A stretch of 64,000 nucleotides of DNA from Anaerolinea sp. (GTDB lineage: Bacteria > Chloroflexota > Anaerolineae > Anaerolineales > Anaerolineaceae), in contig JARKPU010000008.1 in NCBI GenBank assembly GCA_029975055.1, positions 62,001 through 126,000 on the forward strand, read 5' to 3'. The notes beneath the pieces are model-generated. The model was not told the DNA's origin, made no database searches, and saw nothing but the letters and a program-made list of their open reading frames with translations. The position numbers were made by a program, and so were the translations under genes. Positions 24,942 through 32,993 of the stretch are shown piece after piece; positions within the stretch are counted from its first letter, which is position 1, and each line of letters starts with the position of its first letter.

Positions 24942-25976
24942 CTACAAAACCACCCGCTGGATGAACTCGATCAACAGGTAAACCGCCCCGGCGATCGTCC
25001 CCGCCGCCGGGATCGTCAGCACCCAGGCCCACACGATCCGGCTGGCCACCCCCCAATTCACCGAGCGCACCCCGTGCACCGACCCCACCCCGACGATCCC
25101 GCCGGTGATCACGTGCGTGGTGGAGACGGGTATACCCAGCTCGGAAGAGGTGAAGAGCGTCAACGCGCCCGCCGTTTCGGCGGCAAACCCGCCGATCGGC
25201 CTCAGCTTGGTGATCTTGCTGCCCATGGTGTGCACGATGCGCCAGCCCCCGGTGAGCGTGCCCAGCGCAATGGCGGCATGCGCCATCAGCACGATCCAGA
25301 AGGGAATGGTCAGGTGGCCGGAGGCATCGGTGACCAGGTAGCGGTAAGCCGGCAGCGTGAAGAGCACCCCCGCGATGATGCCCATCGTCTTCTGCGCATC
25401 GTTGGTGCCGTGCCCCAGGCTGTAGAGCGCAGCCGAAACAAGCTGCGCGCGCCGGAAGAGCCGGTCGGTGGAAGCGGGCGTCTGCTTGCGGAAGAGCCAG
25501 TACACGCCGGTGATCATGGCGGTTCCGAGGATCCAGCCGAGCAAAGGCGCGATGACGATGAAGGAAAGCGTCTTCACCCACCCGCCGAGCACAAGCACCG
25601 AGAACCCCGCTTTGAGGATCGCCGCGCCGGCGTAGCCGCCGATGAGCGCGTGCGACGAGCTGGTGGGCAGACCGAGCCGCCAGGTGATCAAATCCCAGGT
25701 AATCGCGCCGACCAGCCCGGCGAAGAGGACGAAGTTATCCACGCGGGTCACGTCGATCAACCCGCTGCCGATTGTTTTGGCCACGGCGGTGCCGAAGGTG
25801 AAGGCGGCGATGAAGTTGAACACCGCCGCCCAGACGACCCCCTGCAGCGGGGTGAGGACGCGCGTAGAAACCACCGTGGCGATGGAGTTGGCGGCGTCGT
25901 GGAAGCCGTTGACGTAGTCGAAAGCCAGGGCGACCCCGATGATGACGATGGCGAAGGTGAGGGCAGGCTCAGGCAT
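24942..25976 (-). CDS. pit: PiT-family inorganic phosphate permease
   Basis: 344 aa, about ten membrane helices. PiT signatures occur in both halves: DYVNGFHDAANSIAT near the N-terminus and GTNDAQKTMGI in the middle, plus GLPTSSSHALIGG and GIPVSTTHVITGGI, the duplicated P(V/T)STTH motifs. It imports phosphate (often as metal phosphate) with protons or sodium. The ATG overlaps the stop of the DUF47 gene by eight bases. The pair is transcribed from the Pho-box promoter at 26654-26694. Confidence 0.95.
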   Translation of the reverse strand: MPEPALTFAIVIIGVALAFDYVNGFHDAANSIATVVSTRVLTPLQGVVWAAVFNFIAAFTFGTAVAKTIGSGLIDVTRVDNFVLFAGLVGAITWDLITWRLGLPTSSSHALIGGYAGAAILKAGFSVLVLGGWVKTLSFIVIAPLLGWILGTAMITGVYWLFRKQTPASTDRLFRRAQLVSAALYSLGHGTNDAQKTMGIIAGVLFTLPAYRYLVTDASGHLTIPFWIVLMAHAAIALGTLTGGWRIVHTMGSKITKLRPIGGFAAETAGALTLFTSSELGIPVSTTHVITGGIVGVGSVHGVRSVNWGVASRIVWAWVLTIPAAGTIAGAVYLLIEFIQRVVL

Positions 25977-26595
25977 TGGCAATGATAACCCGTTGGATCA
26001 CGTCGCCGGCGTCTTCGATGCGGTCGGTAATGTCTTCGAGAAGCTCGTAGAGCTCCTTCCAGCGAATGAACTCGAAGATATCATCGCGGTGCAAGACAAG
26101 ATTGCTCAACCCCTCGTGCAGCACACGGTCGCCGTGGTTCTCGAGCGTGTTGATCTGGACGATGCGCTGGCGCACCTGCTCGTATTGCTTCTTCTCGCGC
26201 AGGCCCCTCACGGCTCCGTCCAGCTCCTGCGAGCTTTCGACGACCAGGCTCGCCAGGCGGCGGGCGGGCTTTTTGGACTCTAACACCTGGTAGATTTGCA
26301 TGCGCAGAGCCACCTGGTGAATGGCGTCCAGGGCGTCGTCTATGGATGAGACCAGGCGTTGAATATCTTCGCCGTCGATGGGCGTGATGAGCGTGCGCGG
26401 CAGCAGGTTGGTCACTTCATGGACGATAAAATCGCCCTGGTGCTCGATCTCGGTGAGCTGGGCCACTTTCTCATCCATATTATCGCAGTTTTCCAGGAGG
26501 CTCTGGAGCAGCCTGGCGCCCACCAGCAGGTTGGCGCTGGCCTTCTCGAAATAATCATAAAACTTCACTTCCGCGGGAAGAAATGTGAAATTCAA
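25969..26595 (-). CDS. DUF47 / PhoU-like partner of PiT transporter
   Basis: 208 aa, all-helical. It has LLVGARLLQSLLE, EIEHQGDFIVHEVTNLL with the E-HxxD pattern that binds metals in PhoU-like bundles, TPIDGEDIQRLVSSIDDALD, and the second-half ENHGDRVLHEGLSNL. DUF47 proteins accompany PiT permeases and are thought to regulate them. The start is TTG with AGGAGG five bases upstream. Confidence 0.9.
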   Translation of the reverse strand: MNFTFLPAEVKFYDYFEKASANLLVGARLLQSLLENCDNMDEKVAQLTEIEHQGDFIVHEVTNLLPRTLITPIDGEDIQRLVSSIDDALDAIHQVALRMQIYQVLESKKPARRLASLVVESSQELDGAVRGLREKKQYEQVRQRIVQINTLENHGDRVLHEGLSNLVLHRDDIFEFIRWKELYELLEDITDRIEDAGDVIQRVIIANA

Positions 26596-26653
26596 GCAGG
26601 CCTCCTGGGTTTTTTCAGGGTTGGGAATTTGGGAGATGTTCCCCCGAAGCCCA

Positions 26654-26694
26654 ATTATACTCGCAGTTTAACAAAAGGTTAACCGGAGGTTAAG
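26654..26694 (-). promoter_or_regulatory. Pho-box promoter of the DUF47-pit operon
   Basis: Read leftward, three 8-mers CTTAACCT (26687-26694), GTTAACCT (26676-26683) and GTTAAACT (26665-26672) repeat every 11 nt, followed five bases later by TATAAT (26654-26659). This is the layout of PhoB/PhoP boxes of the cyanobacterial and Gram-positive type, replacing the -35 element. Activation in phosphate starvation is inferred. Confidence 0.75.
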
Positions 26695-26891
26695 GCGAGA
26701 TTATCGCATTCCCTCCCTTCGCCCGCCGGGGCTCGCTTCGCCCACCTGCCGGGATGAGGGCGCTCCAAACGGTTTGGATAGAACTTGAGAGATTCTTGCC
26801 ACCCAACCGCCCGCGAAAGTGTTATATTTTAAGAGAGGCGCGCTCCAGGCGGTGAGCGGCTGGAGCGGGCGCTCGGATCTGGAGGTTGCGC

Positions 26892-27464
26892 ATGACCCAG
26901 TTCCTGGTCCTTTCCATCGCTTACCTGTTGGGCTCGTTCCCCACGGCGCTGCTCGTCTCGCGCAGGCTGGCAGGGGCAGATATCCGCCGGCTCGGCGACG
27001 CCAACATGGGCGCGCGCAATATCACCCACACGTTCGGGTTCAAATACGGCCTGCTGGTGGCCTGCATCGATATCGCCAAGGGCGCCATGGCAGTGCTGGC
27101 GGCGCGCACGCTTGGCCTCGGGCTGGGCTGGCAGATCGCCGCGGCCTGCGCCGCCATCTTGGGGCACGACTTCCCTCTGTTCGCCGGTTTCAAGGGCGGG
27201 CAGGGCCTGGCGACTCTCACCGGCACGCTGTTGGCGCTGGCCCCGCTGGAGACGCTGGGCGGCTTCCTGGTCTACGGCTTGCTCTATGCCGCCGTGCGCA
27301 GCTCGAACATCGCCGCTGCCGCCGGGATGGGCCTGCAGGTGCTGGGGATGGTGCTCTTCAAAGAACCCTGGCCGGTGATTCTCTTCGCCGTGGCGGCCAA
27401 CCTGTTTATTCCGGTCAAGAAGCTGATCGACTCTCCCCGGCGAAACCAAATCAGGCAGGCATAA
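26892..27464 (+). CDS. plsY: Glycerol-3-phosphate acyltransferase PlsY-like
   Basis: 190 aa, about five membrane helices. The three PlsY motifs are present in modified form: YLLGSFPTALLVSR (motif 1), LGDANMGARNITHTFG (motif 2, usually SGNxGATN), DIAKG and GHDFPLFAGFKGGQGLAT (motif 3, usually KGGKG). PlsY transfers acyl from acyl-phosphate to glycerol-3-phosphate, the first step of phospholipid synthesis. The Ser-Gly to Asp-Ala and Lys to Gln changes suggest a divergent paralogue. GGAGG at 26881-26885 sets the ATG. The stop codon abuts the stop of the converging next gene. Confidence 0.82.
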   Translation: MTQFLVLSIAYLLGSFPTALLVSRRLAGADIRRLGDANMGARNITHTFGFKYGLLVACIDIAKGAMAVLAARTLGLGLGWQIAAACAAILGHDFPLFAGFKGGQGLATLTGTLLALAPLETLGGFLVYGLLYAAVRSSNIAAAAGMGLQVLGMVLFKEPWPVILFAVAANLFIPVKKLIDSPRRNQIRQA

Positions 27465-28673
27465 TTATTCGACCAGCTTCCCGTGGCTGATCACGTAGCG
27501 CGGGGCCTCGTGGTAGCGCAGCGCCTCGATGATGTTTTTGTGCTCGAGCACCACCAGGTGAGCCGGCGCACCTTCGCGCAGGGCAAAATCTTTTAGACCC
27601 ATCGCCTGCGCCGCGCGGGTGGTGATCATATCATAGAGCGTCTCCAGGTCTTCGCGCGCGGTGAACCAGAGCAAATGCGCAGCAAGGAAAGCCACCTCGG
27701 GCATGTTGTTGCGCCCAAAGGGATAGTAGGCGTCGGAAATATCATCCTGGCCCAGGCAGACCAGGCAGCCCTCGGCGAGCAGCTCGCGCACGCGGGCGTG
27801 CAGGGGGCCGGTGTGCGGGTCGGTGACCACGCCCATGCCGGCTTTTTTGAGCAGCGCAGCCGCCTTCTGGAAGTACGGCGTCGGGTAGAGCGCCATCGCA
27901 CGGGCATGGTGCGCCAGGGCGCGCCCCTGCCAGCCGCGCCGAAGCGCTTCGAGGGCCATCGCTTCCAGCGAGCGCAGGCCGGGGTCGCCGGCGTCATCTA
28001 CCAGCATGGAGACATCTTTGTTGTGGCGCACGGCTAAATCGAAGATAAAGCGCACGTGTTCGAGGATATCCGCCTCGGTATATTCGATCCACGGGATGCC
28101 CCCGGCCACATCGGCTCCCAGGGCCATGGCCTGCTCCATCAGGGCGGGCGCGTCCGGCTCGCGCACGATGCCATCCTGGGCAAAGGCCACCACCTGCAGG
28201 TCAATCACACCCTTGAACTCTTCGCGCGCTCGCAGCAGAGCTTTGACGCCCTCCAGGCGCGCCTTGCCGTCCACATCGGCAAAAGCGCGGATGTGGGTGC
28301 AGCCGTAACGCATGGCGTCTTTGAGGGCGCGGCGCACGTTTTCGATGATCCAGCGCTCGTCATACTGCTCTTTGACGCGCGCCGCCAGCTCGATGGCGGT
28401 CATCGCCTTGCCCATGTCGGCGCCGTGGTAATCTTTGAGGGCAGCCTCGTCCATCCTCTGCAGCGTGTACACCTTGCACAGGTGCAGATGCGGGTTGGCG
28501 TACGATTCGGTCACCAGGCCGCCGGATGCGTCCAGCTCGACGGCGGCGCTCCCCTCCAGACGCGGCGCGATGCCCTCGATGCGCCCGGCCGAGATGCCCA
28601 GGTCGGCCAGGCTGCCGGCGGGGCGGCTGCGCAGCTGCGCGTTGCGGATGATGAGGTCGTATGCTGCGTTCAT
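27465..28673 (-). CDS. Cytosine deaminase-like amidohydrolase
   Basis: 402 aa. CodA/AtzC-type amidohydrolase: NPHLHLCK (HxH metal pair), VDDAGDPG, LAHHARAM, and GQDDISDAYYPFGRNNM, closely parallel to the HDD..YPLG..NM segment of cytosine deaminase. Substrates could be cytosine, isoguanine, creatinine-like or other N-heterocycles. The ATG overlaps the stop of the KDPG aldolase by four bases, so a carbohydrate-acid aldolase and a deaminase share a transcript. Confidence 0.8.
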   Translation of the reverse strand: MNAAYDLIIRNAQLRSRPAGSLADLGISAGRIEGIAPRLEGSAAVELDASGGLVTESYANPHLHLCKVYTLQRMDEAALKDYHGADMGKAMTAIELAARVKEQYDERWIIENVRRALKDAMRYGCTHIRAFADVDGKARLEGVKALLRAREEFKGVIDLQVVAFAQDGIVREPDAPALMEQAMALGADVAGGIPWIEYTEADILEHVRFIFDLAVRHNKDVSMLVDDAGDPGLRSLEAMALEALRRGWQGRALAHHARAMALYPTPYFQKAAALLKKAGMGVVTDPHTGPLHARVRELLAEGCLVCLGQDDISDAYYPFGRNNMPEVAFLAAHLLWFTAREDLETLYDMITTRAAQAMGLKDFALREGAPAHLVVLEHKNIIEALRYHEAPRYVISHGKLVE

Positions 28674-29323
28674 GAGAGGGCCTTTCTGCCGCTTTCGATC
28701 TCGGCGCGGAAGGCCTCGGCGCGGCGGGTAATCTCGGCAAAGTCGCGCGCGTCGAGCAGCTTCTGGCTGGCCAGTTCGCCCCCCACGCCCAGCGCGGCGG
28801 CCCCTTTGCGGATGAATTCGGCGGCGTTGGCCAGCGTCACCCCGCCCACGGGGACGACCTCGAGCTGCGGCAGCGGTGCGAGGATGGCCTTGAGCATCTC
28901 GGGGCCGCCAGCAGAGGCCGGGAAGAACTTGATCATATCCGCGCCGGCCTCCCAGGCGGTGAGCATCTCGGTGGGGGTGTAGCAGCCCGGCATCACCGGC
29001 ACGCTGTAGCGCCGCGCGAGGCGCACCACCTTTTTGCTGAAGGTGGGCGTGACGAGGAAAGCCGCCCCCGCCAGGATGGCGCTCCGCGCGGTTTCGGCAT
29101 CCAGCACGGTGCCTGCGCCGAAAAGCACTTCATCGCCAAAGCGGCGCGCGGCTTCTTCGATGACGCTGAGCGCGCCGGGGGTGGTCATGGTCACTTCGAT
29201 GGCGCGCACGCCCCCCGCCAGCAGGGCATCGGCGGCGGCGATGAGCCGGGCCGGGCTTTCGGCGCGCAGGATGGCGACCAGCCCCGTTTGGCGGATGACC
29301 GCCAGCTTTTCAGAGTGCTTCAT
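28670..29323 (-). CDS. KDPG/KHG aldolase family protein
   Basis: 217 aa from MKHSEKLAVIRQTG. Class I aldolase barrel with AIEVTM (catalytic Glu43), FGAGTV, VMPGCYTPTE and MIKFFPA with the Schiff-base Lys132. It cleaves 2-keto-3-deoxy-6-phosphogluconate (Entner-Doudoroff) or a related keto acid. An in-frame GTG lies two codons earlier, but GAGGT spacing favours the ATG. It is followed by the cytosine deaminase-like gene and preceded by a URO-D gene about 217 nt upstream. Confidence 0.88.
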   Translation of the reverse strand: MKHSEKLAVIRQTGLVAILRAESPARLIAAADALLAGGVRAIEVTMTTPGALSVIEEAARRFGDEVLFGAGTVLDAETARSAILAGAAFLVTPTFSKKVVRLARRYSVPVMPGCYTPTEMLTAWEAGADMIKFFPASAGGPEMLKAILAPLPQLEVVPVGGVTLANAAEFIRKGAAALGVGGELASQKLLDARDFAEITRRAEAFRAEIESGRKALS

Positions 29324-29429
29324 GGCCACCTCACCTTCATAGAGAAGACCTCCGCCGGTAATTCGGCCCTGCCCTCACGCTGCCGCCCGAGGGCCGCCGG
29401 TTGGGCCGCGAAATTGATCGTGTGTGCCA

Positions 29430-29475
29430 TTTTCTGCAAGCTGTGGGGCAAGCCCCACAAATCACAGAGAATAAG
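29430..29475. repeat. Dispersed palindromic element, copy D
   Basis: Core TGTGGGGC-AA-GCCCCACA (29442-29449 / 29452-29459) with flanks TTTCTGCAA and ATCACAGAGAAT. It lies between the URO-D gene and the KDPG aldolase, both leftward. Confidence 0.7.
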
Positions 29476-29540
29476 ACGAACTGCCGCGAAATCAGCGTTT
29501 CCGGGCGAGGCAAGGCAGAGCCGCACCAGGCGGGCTTTGT

Positions 29541-30494
29541 TCATGCGCCCTCCTCGCCGCGGAAGGTGTGCGCGGCCTCGATGGCAATGCGCAGGTTCTC
29601 CCAATCCACCTCGGAAGGGATGGTGCAATCGGCGCCGAGGATGAAGCGCGGCGGGGCATCGGCGCAAACGGCGCGCACCGCAGCGCGGATTTCCTCTTTC
29701 GAGCCGCTCAGGATGACGCCCTTGCGCTGCATGCCGCCCATGAACGGGCGGTTGAACATGCGCGCCGCTTCCTTCGCCGTGATGGGCCCGCCGGTGAGCT
29801 CGAGGCTGCAATTGACCACCTGACCGGGGTAATTGACGAAGCGCGAGAGATCGGCATACGGCAGGGCGTAATCGCAGATGTGCAGGATGTTGAACGGGCA
29901 GGCCCGGTTGACCTCTTGCATGAGCGCCAGGTCGTAGGGGCGCACGCACTCATCGAAGAGTTCGGGGCTGTTGAAGCGCCCGGCCTCGCCGCCCTGGGTG
30001 GAGGTGTAAAATCCGTCCAGGCCGAGCCGGATGCATTGCTTGACGAAGCCCATCAGGCTGGCGGTGATGGCTTCCATGCCGCGCTTGACGGCCTCGGGGT
30101 TCTCCTGGATATGCCGGGTGAGGAAGAAATCGCCCACGGTGTGCCCGGCGCACATGAAGGGCGAGTAGAGCGTGAGGATGACCGGAGCCTCGCGCCGGGC
30201 GGCTTTCACCAGCCCTTCCACCACCTTGAGCGGCTCCTCGAAGAAGTCCAGCCCGTAAAAGGGGATGCGCGCCCAATCTTCAGGCCGGGTGATGGACGGG
30301 ATGCGCGGGAAGACGTGCTCGTACTGGATTTTGACGAAATCCATGCCGGTGCGGTGGAAGTATTCGAGATGTTTGAGCACCGCGGCTTCGCCGCGATGGT
30401 AGGCCGGGTCGAAATGCAAAAAGAAGGCGGCGGGGATGGTCTCGGGTGCGCCGCCGGGTTCGAGCAGGGAGAAGACCAGATCTCGTTTATTCAT
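29541..30494 (-). CDS. Uroporphyrinogen decarboxylase-family protein (URO-D/MtaA fold)
   Basis: 317 aa. URO-D barrel with AAFFLHFDPAYH, FVKIQYEHVFPR, TLYSPFMCAGH, LDGFYTSTQGGEAGRF and FILGADCTIPSEVDWEN. The heme-specific N-terminal RQAGR motif of true HemE is absent, so it is more like the methyltransferase/unknown URO-D paralogues common beside corrinoid systems. An MttB is encoded at 52.9 kb but not linked. A TATAAT box is at 30532-30537, about 37 nt before the ATG. Confidence 0.78.
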   Translation of the reverse strand: MNKRDLVFSLLEPGGAPETIPAAFFLHFDPAYHRGEAAVLKHLEYFHRTGMDFVKIQYEHVFPRIPSITRPEDWARIPFYGLDFFEEPLKVVEGLVKAARREAPVILTLYSPFMCAGHTVGDFFLTRHIQENPEAVKRGMEAITASLMGFVKQCIRLGLDGFYTSTQGGEAGRFNSPELFDECVRPYDLALMQEVNRACPFNILHICDYALPYADLSRFVNYPGQVVNCSLELTGGPITAKEAARMFNRPFMGGMQRKGVILSGSKEEIRAAVRAVCADAPPRFILGADCTIPSEVDWENLRIAIEAAHTFRGEEGA

Positions 30495-30531
30495 GCCGGA
30501 GGGGACTCCTTTGCAGAGAATGTGCAGTTCT

Positions 30532-30537
30532 ATTATA
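30532..30537 (-). promoter_or_regulatory. -10 box (TATAAT) of the URO-D gene
   Basis: TATAAT on the minus strand, with a leader of about 30 nt containing AGGAG. No clear -35. Confidence 0.45.
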
Positions 30538-30642
30538 TAGTCAAGGCCGTGGAATCCAGACCAATCACCCGGCAAAAATCTGCGAGGCGCGAGGCGGGCT
30601 TCGCTGGGTTTCTTCCGCTCGAACCGCCCCGGCCGGATAGGC

Positions 30643-30659
30643 TATAATGGGCGAGGAGG
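30643..30659 (+). promoter_or_regulatory. TATAAT box and AGGAGG site of the alkyltransferase-like gene
   Basis: TATAAT at 30643-30648 and AGGAGG at 30654-30659, six bases before the ATG. If this is the true -10, the ribosome site lies almost at the 5' end of the mRNA. Confidence 0.45.
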
Positions 30660-30665
30660 TGCGCC

Positions 30666-31100
30666 ATGTTTGGACCCCAGCTTCCGAAACAATCGCGCGA
30701 GGCCTTTCACCAGGCCGTCTGGCAGATTGCCCGGCAGATCCCGCCCGGCAAGGTGGGCACCTACGGGCAAATTGCGGGCTATATCCCGCTGCCGGCGGGG
30801 GTGAGCGAGGAGGATTACGCCCGTTACCGGGCGCGCTGGGCCGGCGGCGCGATGGCCTCCTGCCCCGCTGACGTGCCCTGGCAGCGCGTGATCAACAGCC
30901 AGGGAAAGATCAGCGAGCGGCCGGGCGCCGAACGCCAGCGCGCGCTGCTGGAAGCCGAGGGCGTGGCCTTCGATTCGCGCGGCAAGATCGACCTGAAGCG
31001 CTTCGGCTGGGCCGGCCCTTCTGCCGGTTGGCTGCGGGCCAACGGGCTGGTGGTGGTGGAAAAAGAAGAAGCAGGCCCGAAGCAGGAGAGTTTATTTTAG
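30666..31100 (+). CDS. Alkyltransferase-like (ATL) DNA-repair protein
   Basis: 144 aa. DNA-binding domain of O6-alkylguanine transferases: FHQAVWQIARQIPPGKVGTYGQIA helix-turn-helix, then PWQRVINSQGKIS. The active-site PCHRV of MGMT is replaced by PWQRV (Trp72 for Cys), the hallmark of ATL proteins, which flag O6-alkylguanine for nucleotide excision repair instead of repairing it. The His is also Gln. It probably cannot transfer alkyl groups. Confidence 0.88.
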   Translation: MFGPQLPKQSREAFHQAVWQIARQIPPGKVGTYGQIAGYIPLPAGVSEEDYARYRARWAGGAMASCPADVPWQRVINSQGKISERPGAERQRALLEAEGVAFDSRGKIDLKRFGWAGPSAGWLRANGLVVVEKEEAGPKQESLF

Positions 31101-31106
31101 TAATTG

Positions 31107-31160
31107 GGCGCTCGGGCGCACAGGGCGAAGACGCGCGGACTGCCTGGACGCCCGAGCGCC
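31107..31160. repeat. 12-bp inverted repeat between ATL and dUTPase genes
   Basis: Perfect arms GGCGCTCGGGCG (31107-31118) and CGCCCGAGCGCC (31149-31160) with a 30-nt loop. It may act as a weak terminator; no T-run follows. Confidence 0.45.
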
Positions 31161-31207
31161 TGAGCCCCAAGTGCCCGATCGCCACGAATATTCAAAAGGG
31201 TTAGTTT

Positions 31208-31645
31208 ATGAACCGCATCCGCATCGCCCGCCTGCGCCCCGGGGCCGTGTTGCCCACCCGCAAACACCCCCAAGATGCCGGGCTTGACCTTTACGCCGCC
31301 GAAGAGACCACCCTGCCGCCCCATTCGGCGGCCATCGTGCCAACCGGGGTGACGATCGAAATCCCGCCGGGTTATGTGGGGCTGGTGAAGCCCAAGGGGC
31401 GCAGCGATCACCTGCTGGGGGCGGGCGTCGTCGATGCAGGCTACCAGGGTGAGATCCTCGTCAAGGTGGTCAACCCCTTTGCGCGCGAGCTGGTCATCCA
31501 TGCGGGCGAGGCCGTCGGGCAGATTCTCATTCTGCCGGTGCTCACCCCGGCGGTGGAAGAGGTGAGCGCGGACGAAATTCACGCCTCCGGTTCGGCCCGC
31601 GGTGCGAGCGGGGGAATCGTCGATCAATATAAGCCCCGGCGCTGA
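31208..31645 (+). CDS. dut: dUTP diphosphatase
   Basis: 145 aa, the trimeric dUTPase size. Motifs: DAGLDLYA (1), PKGRSD (2, usually PRSG), GVVDAGYQGEI (3, catalytic Asp), GQILILPV (4). Motif 5 reads ARGASGGIV rather than RGxGGFGSTG, so the flexible C-terminal lid is divergent. It makes dUMP and keeps uracil out of DNA. Motif 2 and 5 changes leave some doubt between dUTPase and a relative. Confidence 0.85.
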   Translation: MNRIRIARLRPGAVLPTRKHPQDAGLDLYAAEETTLPPHSAAIVPTGVTIEIPPGYVGLVKPKGRSDHLLGAGVVDAGYQGEILVKVVNPFARELVIHAGEAVGQILILPVLTPAVEEVSADEIHASGSARGASGGIVDQYKPRR

Positions 31646-31753
31646 GCACTCCCCGCGCCCGCCGCGGCGCGCATTCCAGCCGCCCACTTGCGAGCAGCCC
31701 CGCCGGGCGGAGGGTTGTCGTGTTAGAATACGGGGGAGATGTCGAGTTAACCG

Positions 31754-32989
31754 ATGAACATCACCCTGTTACATTACGCCTCGCCGCCGGTGGTGGGCGG
31801 GGTCGAGATGGTGCTGGCCCGCCAGGCCGAACTGCTGGCGCGAGCCGGGCACCGCGTGGAGGTGCTCACCGGGCGCGGCGCGCCGTGGGATGCGCGCATC
31901 GGCGTGTGCGTGCTGCCCGAGTTCGATTCGCGCCATCCCCTCGTGCTCAGCCTCAAGCAGCAACTCGACCGGGGGATCGTCCCGCCCGAGTTCGAGAGCC
32001 TGGTTGACCGCCTGTATGCCCTGCTGCAGGAACACCTGGCCGGGGCCGATTGGCTGATCGTCCACAACGTGGCCTCGCTGCACAAGAACCTGGCGCTCAC
32101 CGCCGCCTTGCAGCGCTTCTCGCAGGCCTCCGGCGACACGCGCATGATCCTCTGGCACCACGACTTCGCCTGGACGGGGAAGCGCTACGAGGCCGAACTG
32201 CACCCCGGCTACCCGTGGGACCTGCTGCGCATGCCCTGGAAAGGCGTGGAGCAGGTGACGATCTCCGACTCGCGCAAGGCCGAGATGTGCCGCCTCTACG
32301 GGCTTAAACCCGGCAAGGTGCACGTCATCCCCAACGGCGTGGATATGGACAACTTCCTGGCCCTGCAGCCCGAGACGCGCCTGCTGGCCGACCGGCTTGG
32401 CCTGCACGAGGCCGCGCCCCTGCTGCTCACCCCGGTGAGGCTGACCCGCCGCAAGAACCTGGAGTTCGGCCTGCACATCCTGGCCGGGCTGCTGCCGCGC
32501 CTGCCCGCCGCGCGCTGGGTGATCACCGGGCCGCTGGGCGCGCACAACCCGGAGAACCTGACCTATTACCGCTACCTGTGCGACCTGCGCAGCGAACTGG
32601 GCTTAGATTCTACCGTCGCCTTCCTCGCCGAGACCTACCCCGACGGGCTGAGCGACGCCCAAATTGCCGATTTTTACCGCATCGCCGACGCGCTGCTCAT
32701 CACCAGCCAGGAAGAGGGCTTTGGGCTGCCGGTGATCGAGGCCGGGCTGGCGCGGGTGCCGATCTTTGCCAGCGATATCCCGCCGCTGCGCGCCCTGGGC
32801 GGGAAGTGGGCCACCTATTTCAAACTGCAGGACGACCCTGCCGATGTTGCCGGGCGCATTGCCGCCCGCCTGGAGGGGGATGCCGCCTACCGGCTGCGCG
32901 CGCACGTGCGCGCCAAATTCACATGGGAAGCGATCTACGAGCGGCAGATCGCGCCTTTGTTGAGATCCGAACCTTCTCGGGAAGGATAA
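31754..32989 (+). CDS. GT4 glycosyltransferase in the glucosylglycerate locus
   Basis: 411 aa, GT-B fold. Acceptor-side start ITLLHYASPPVVGGVE, hinge VIPNGVDM, donor-site LTPVRLTRRKNLEFGL and E-x7-E in EEGFGLPVIEAGLA, where nucleotide-sugar ribose and phosphates bind. It is first in the rightward run and ends five bases before gpgS. It could attach a further sugar to glucosylglycerate or act on a lipid or protein acceptor; the sequence does not decide. It lacks a good ribosome site; TAGAAT at 31726-31731 may be its -10. Confidence 0.82.
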   Translation: MNITLLHYASPPVVGGVEMVLARQAELLARAGHRVEVLTGRGAPWDARIGVCVLPEFDSRHPLVLSLKQQLDRGIVPPEFESLVDRLYALLQEHLAGADWLIVHNVASLHKNLALTAALQRFSQASGDTRMILWHHDFAWTGKRYEAELHPGYPWDLLRMPWKGVEQVTISDSRKAEMCRLYGLKPGKVHVIPNGVDMDNFLALQPETRLLADRLGLHEAAPLLLTPVRLTRRKNLEFGLHILAGLLPRLPAARWVITGPLGAHNPENLTYYRYLCDLRSELGLDSTVAFLAETYPDGLSDAQIADFYRIADALLITSQEEGFGLPVIEAGLARVPIFASDIPPLRALGGKWATYFKLQDDPADVAGRIAARLEGDAAYRLRAHVRAKFTWEAIYERQIAPLLRSEPSREG

Positions 32990-32993
32990 TGCG

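Noticed and set aside
29541..30494. True heme-pathway HemE
   Set aside because: The N-terminal RQAGR motif is absent and no other heme genes are near; called only as URO-D family.
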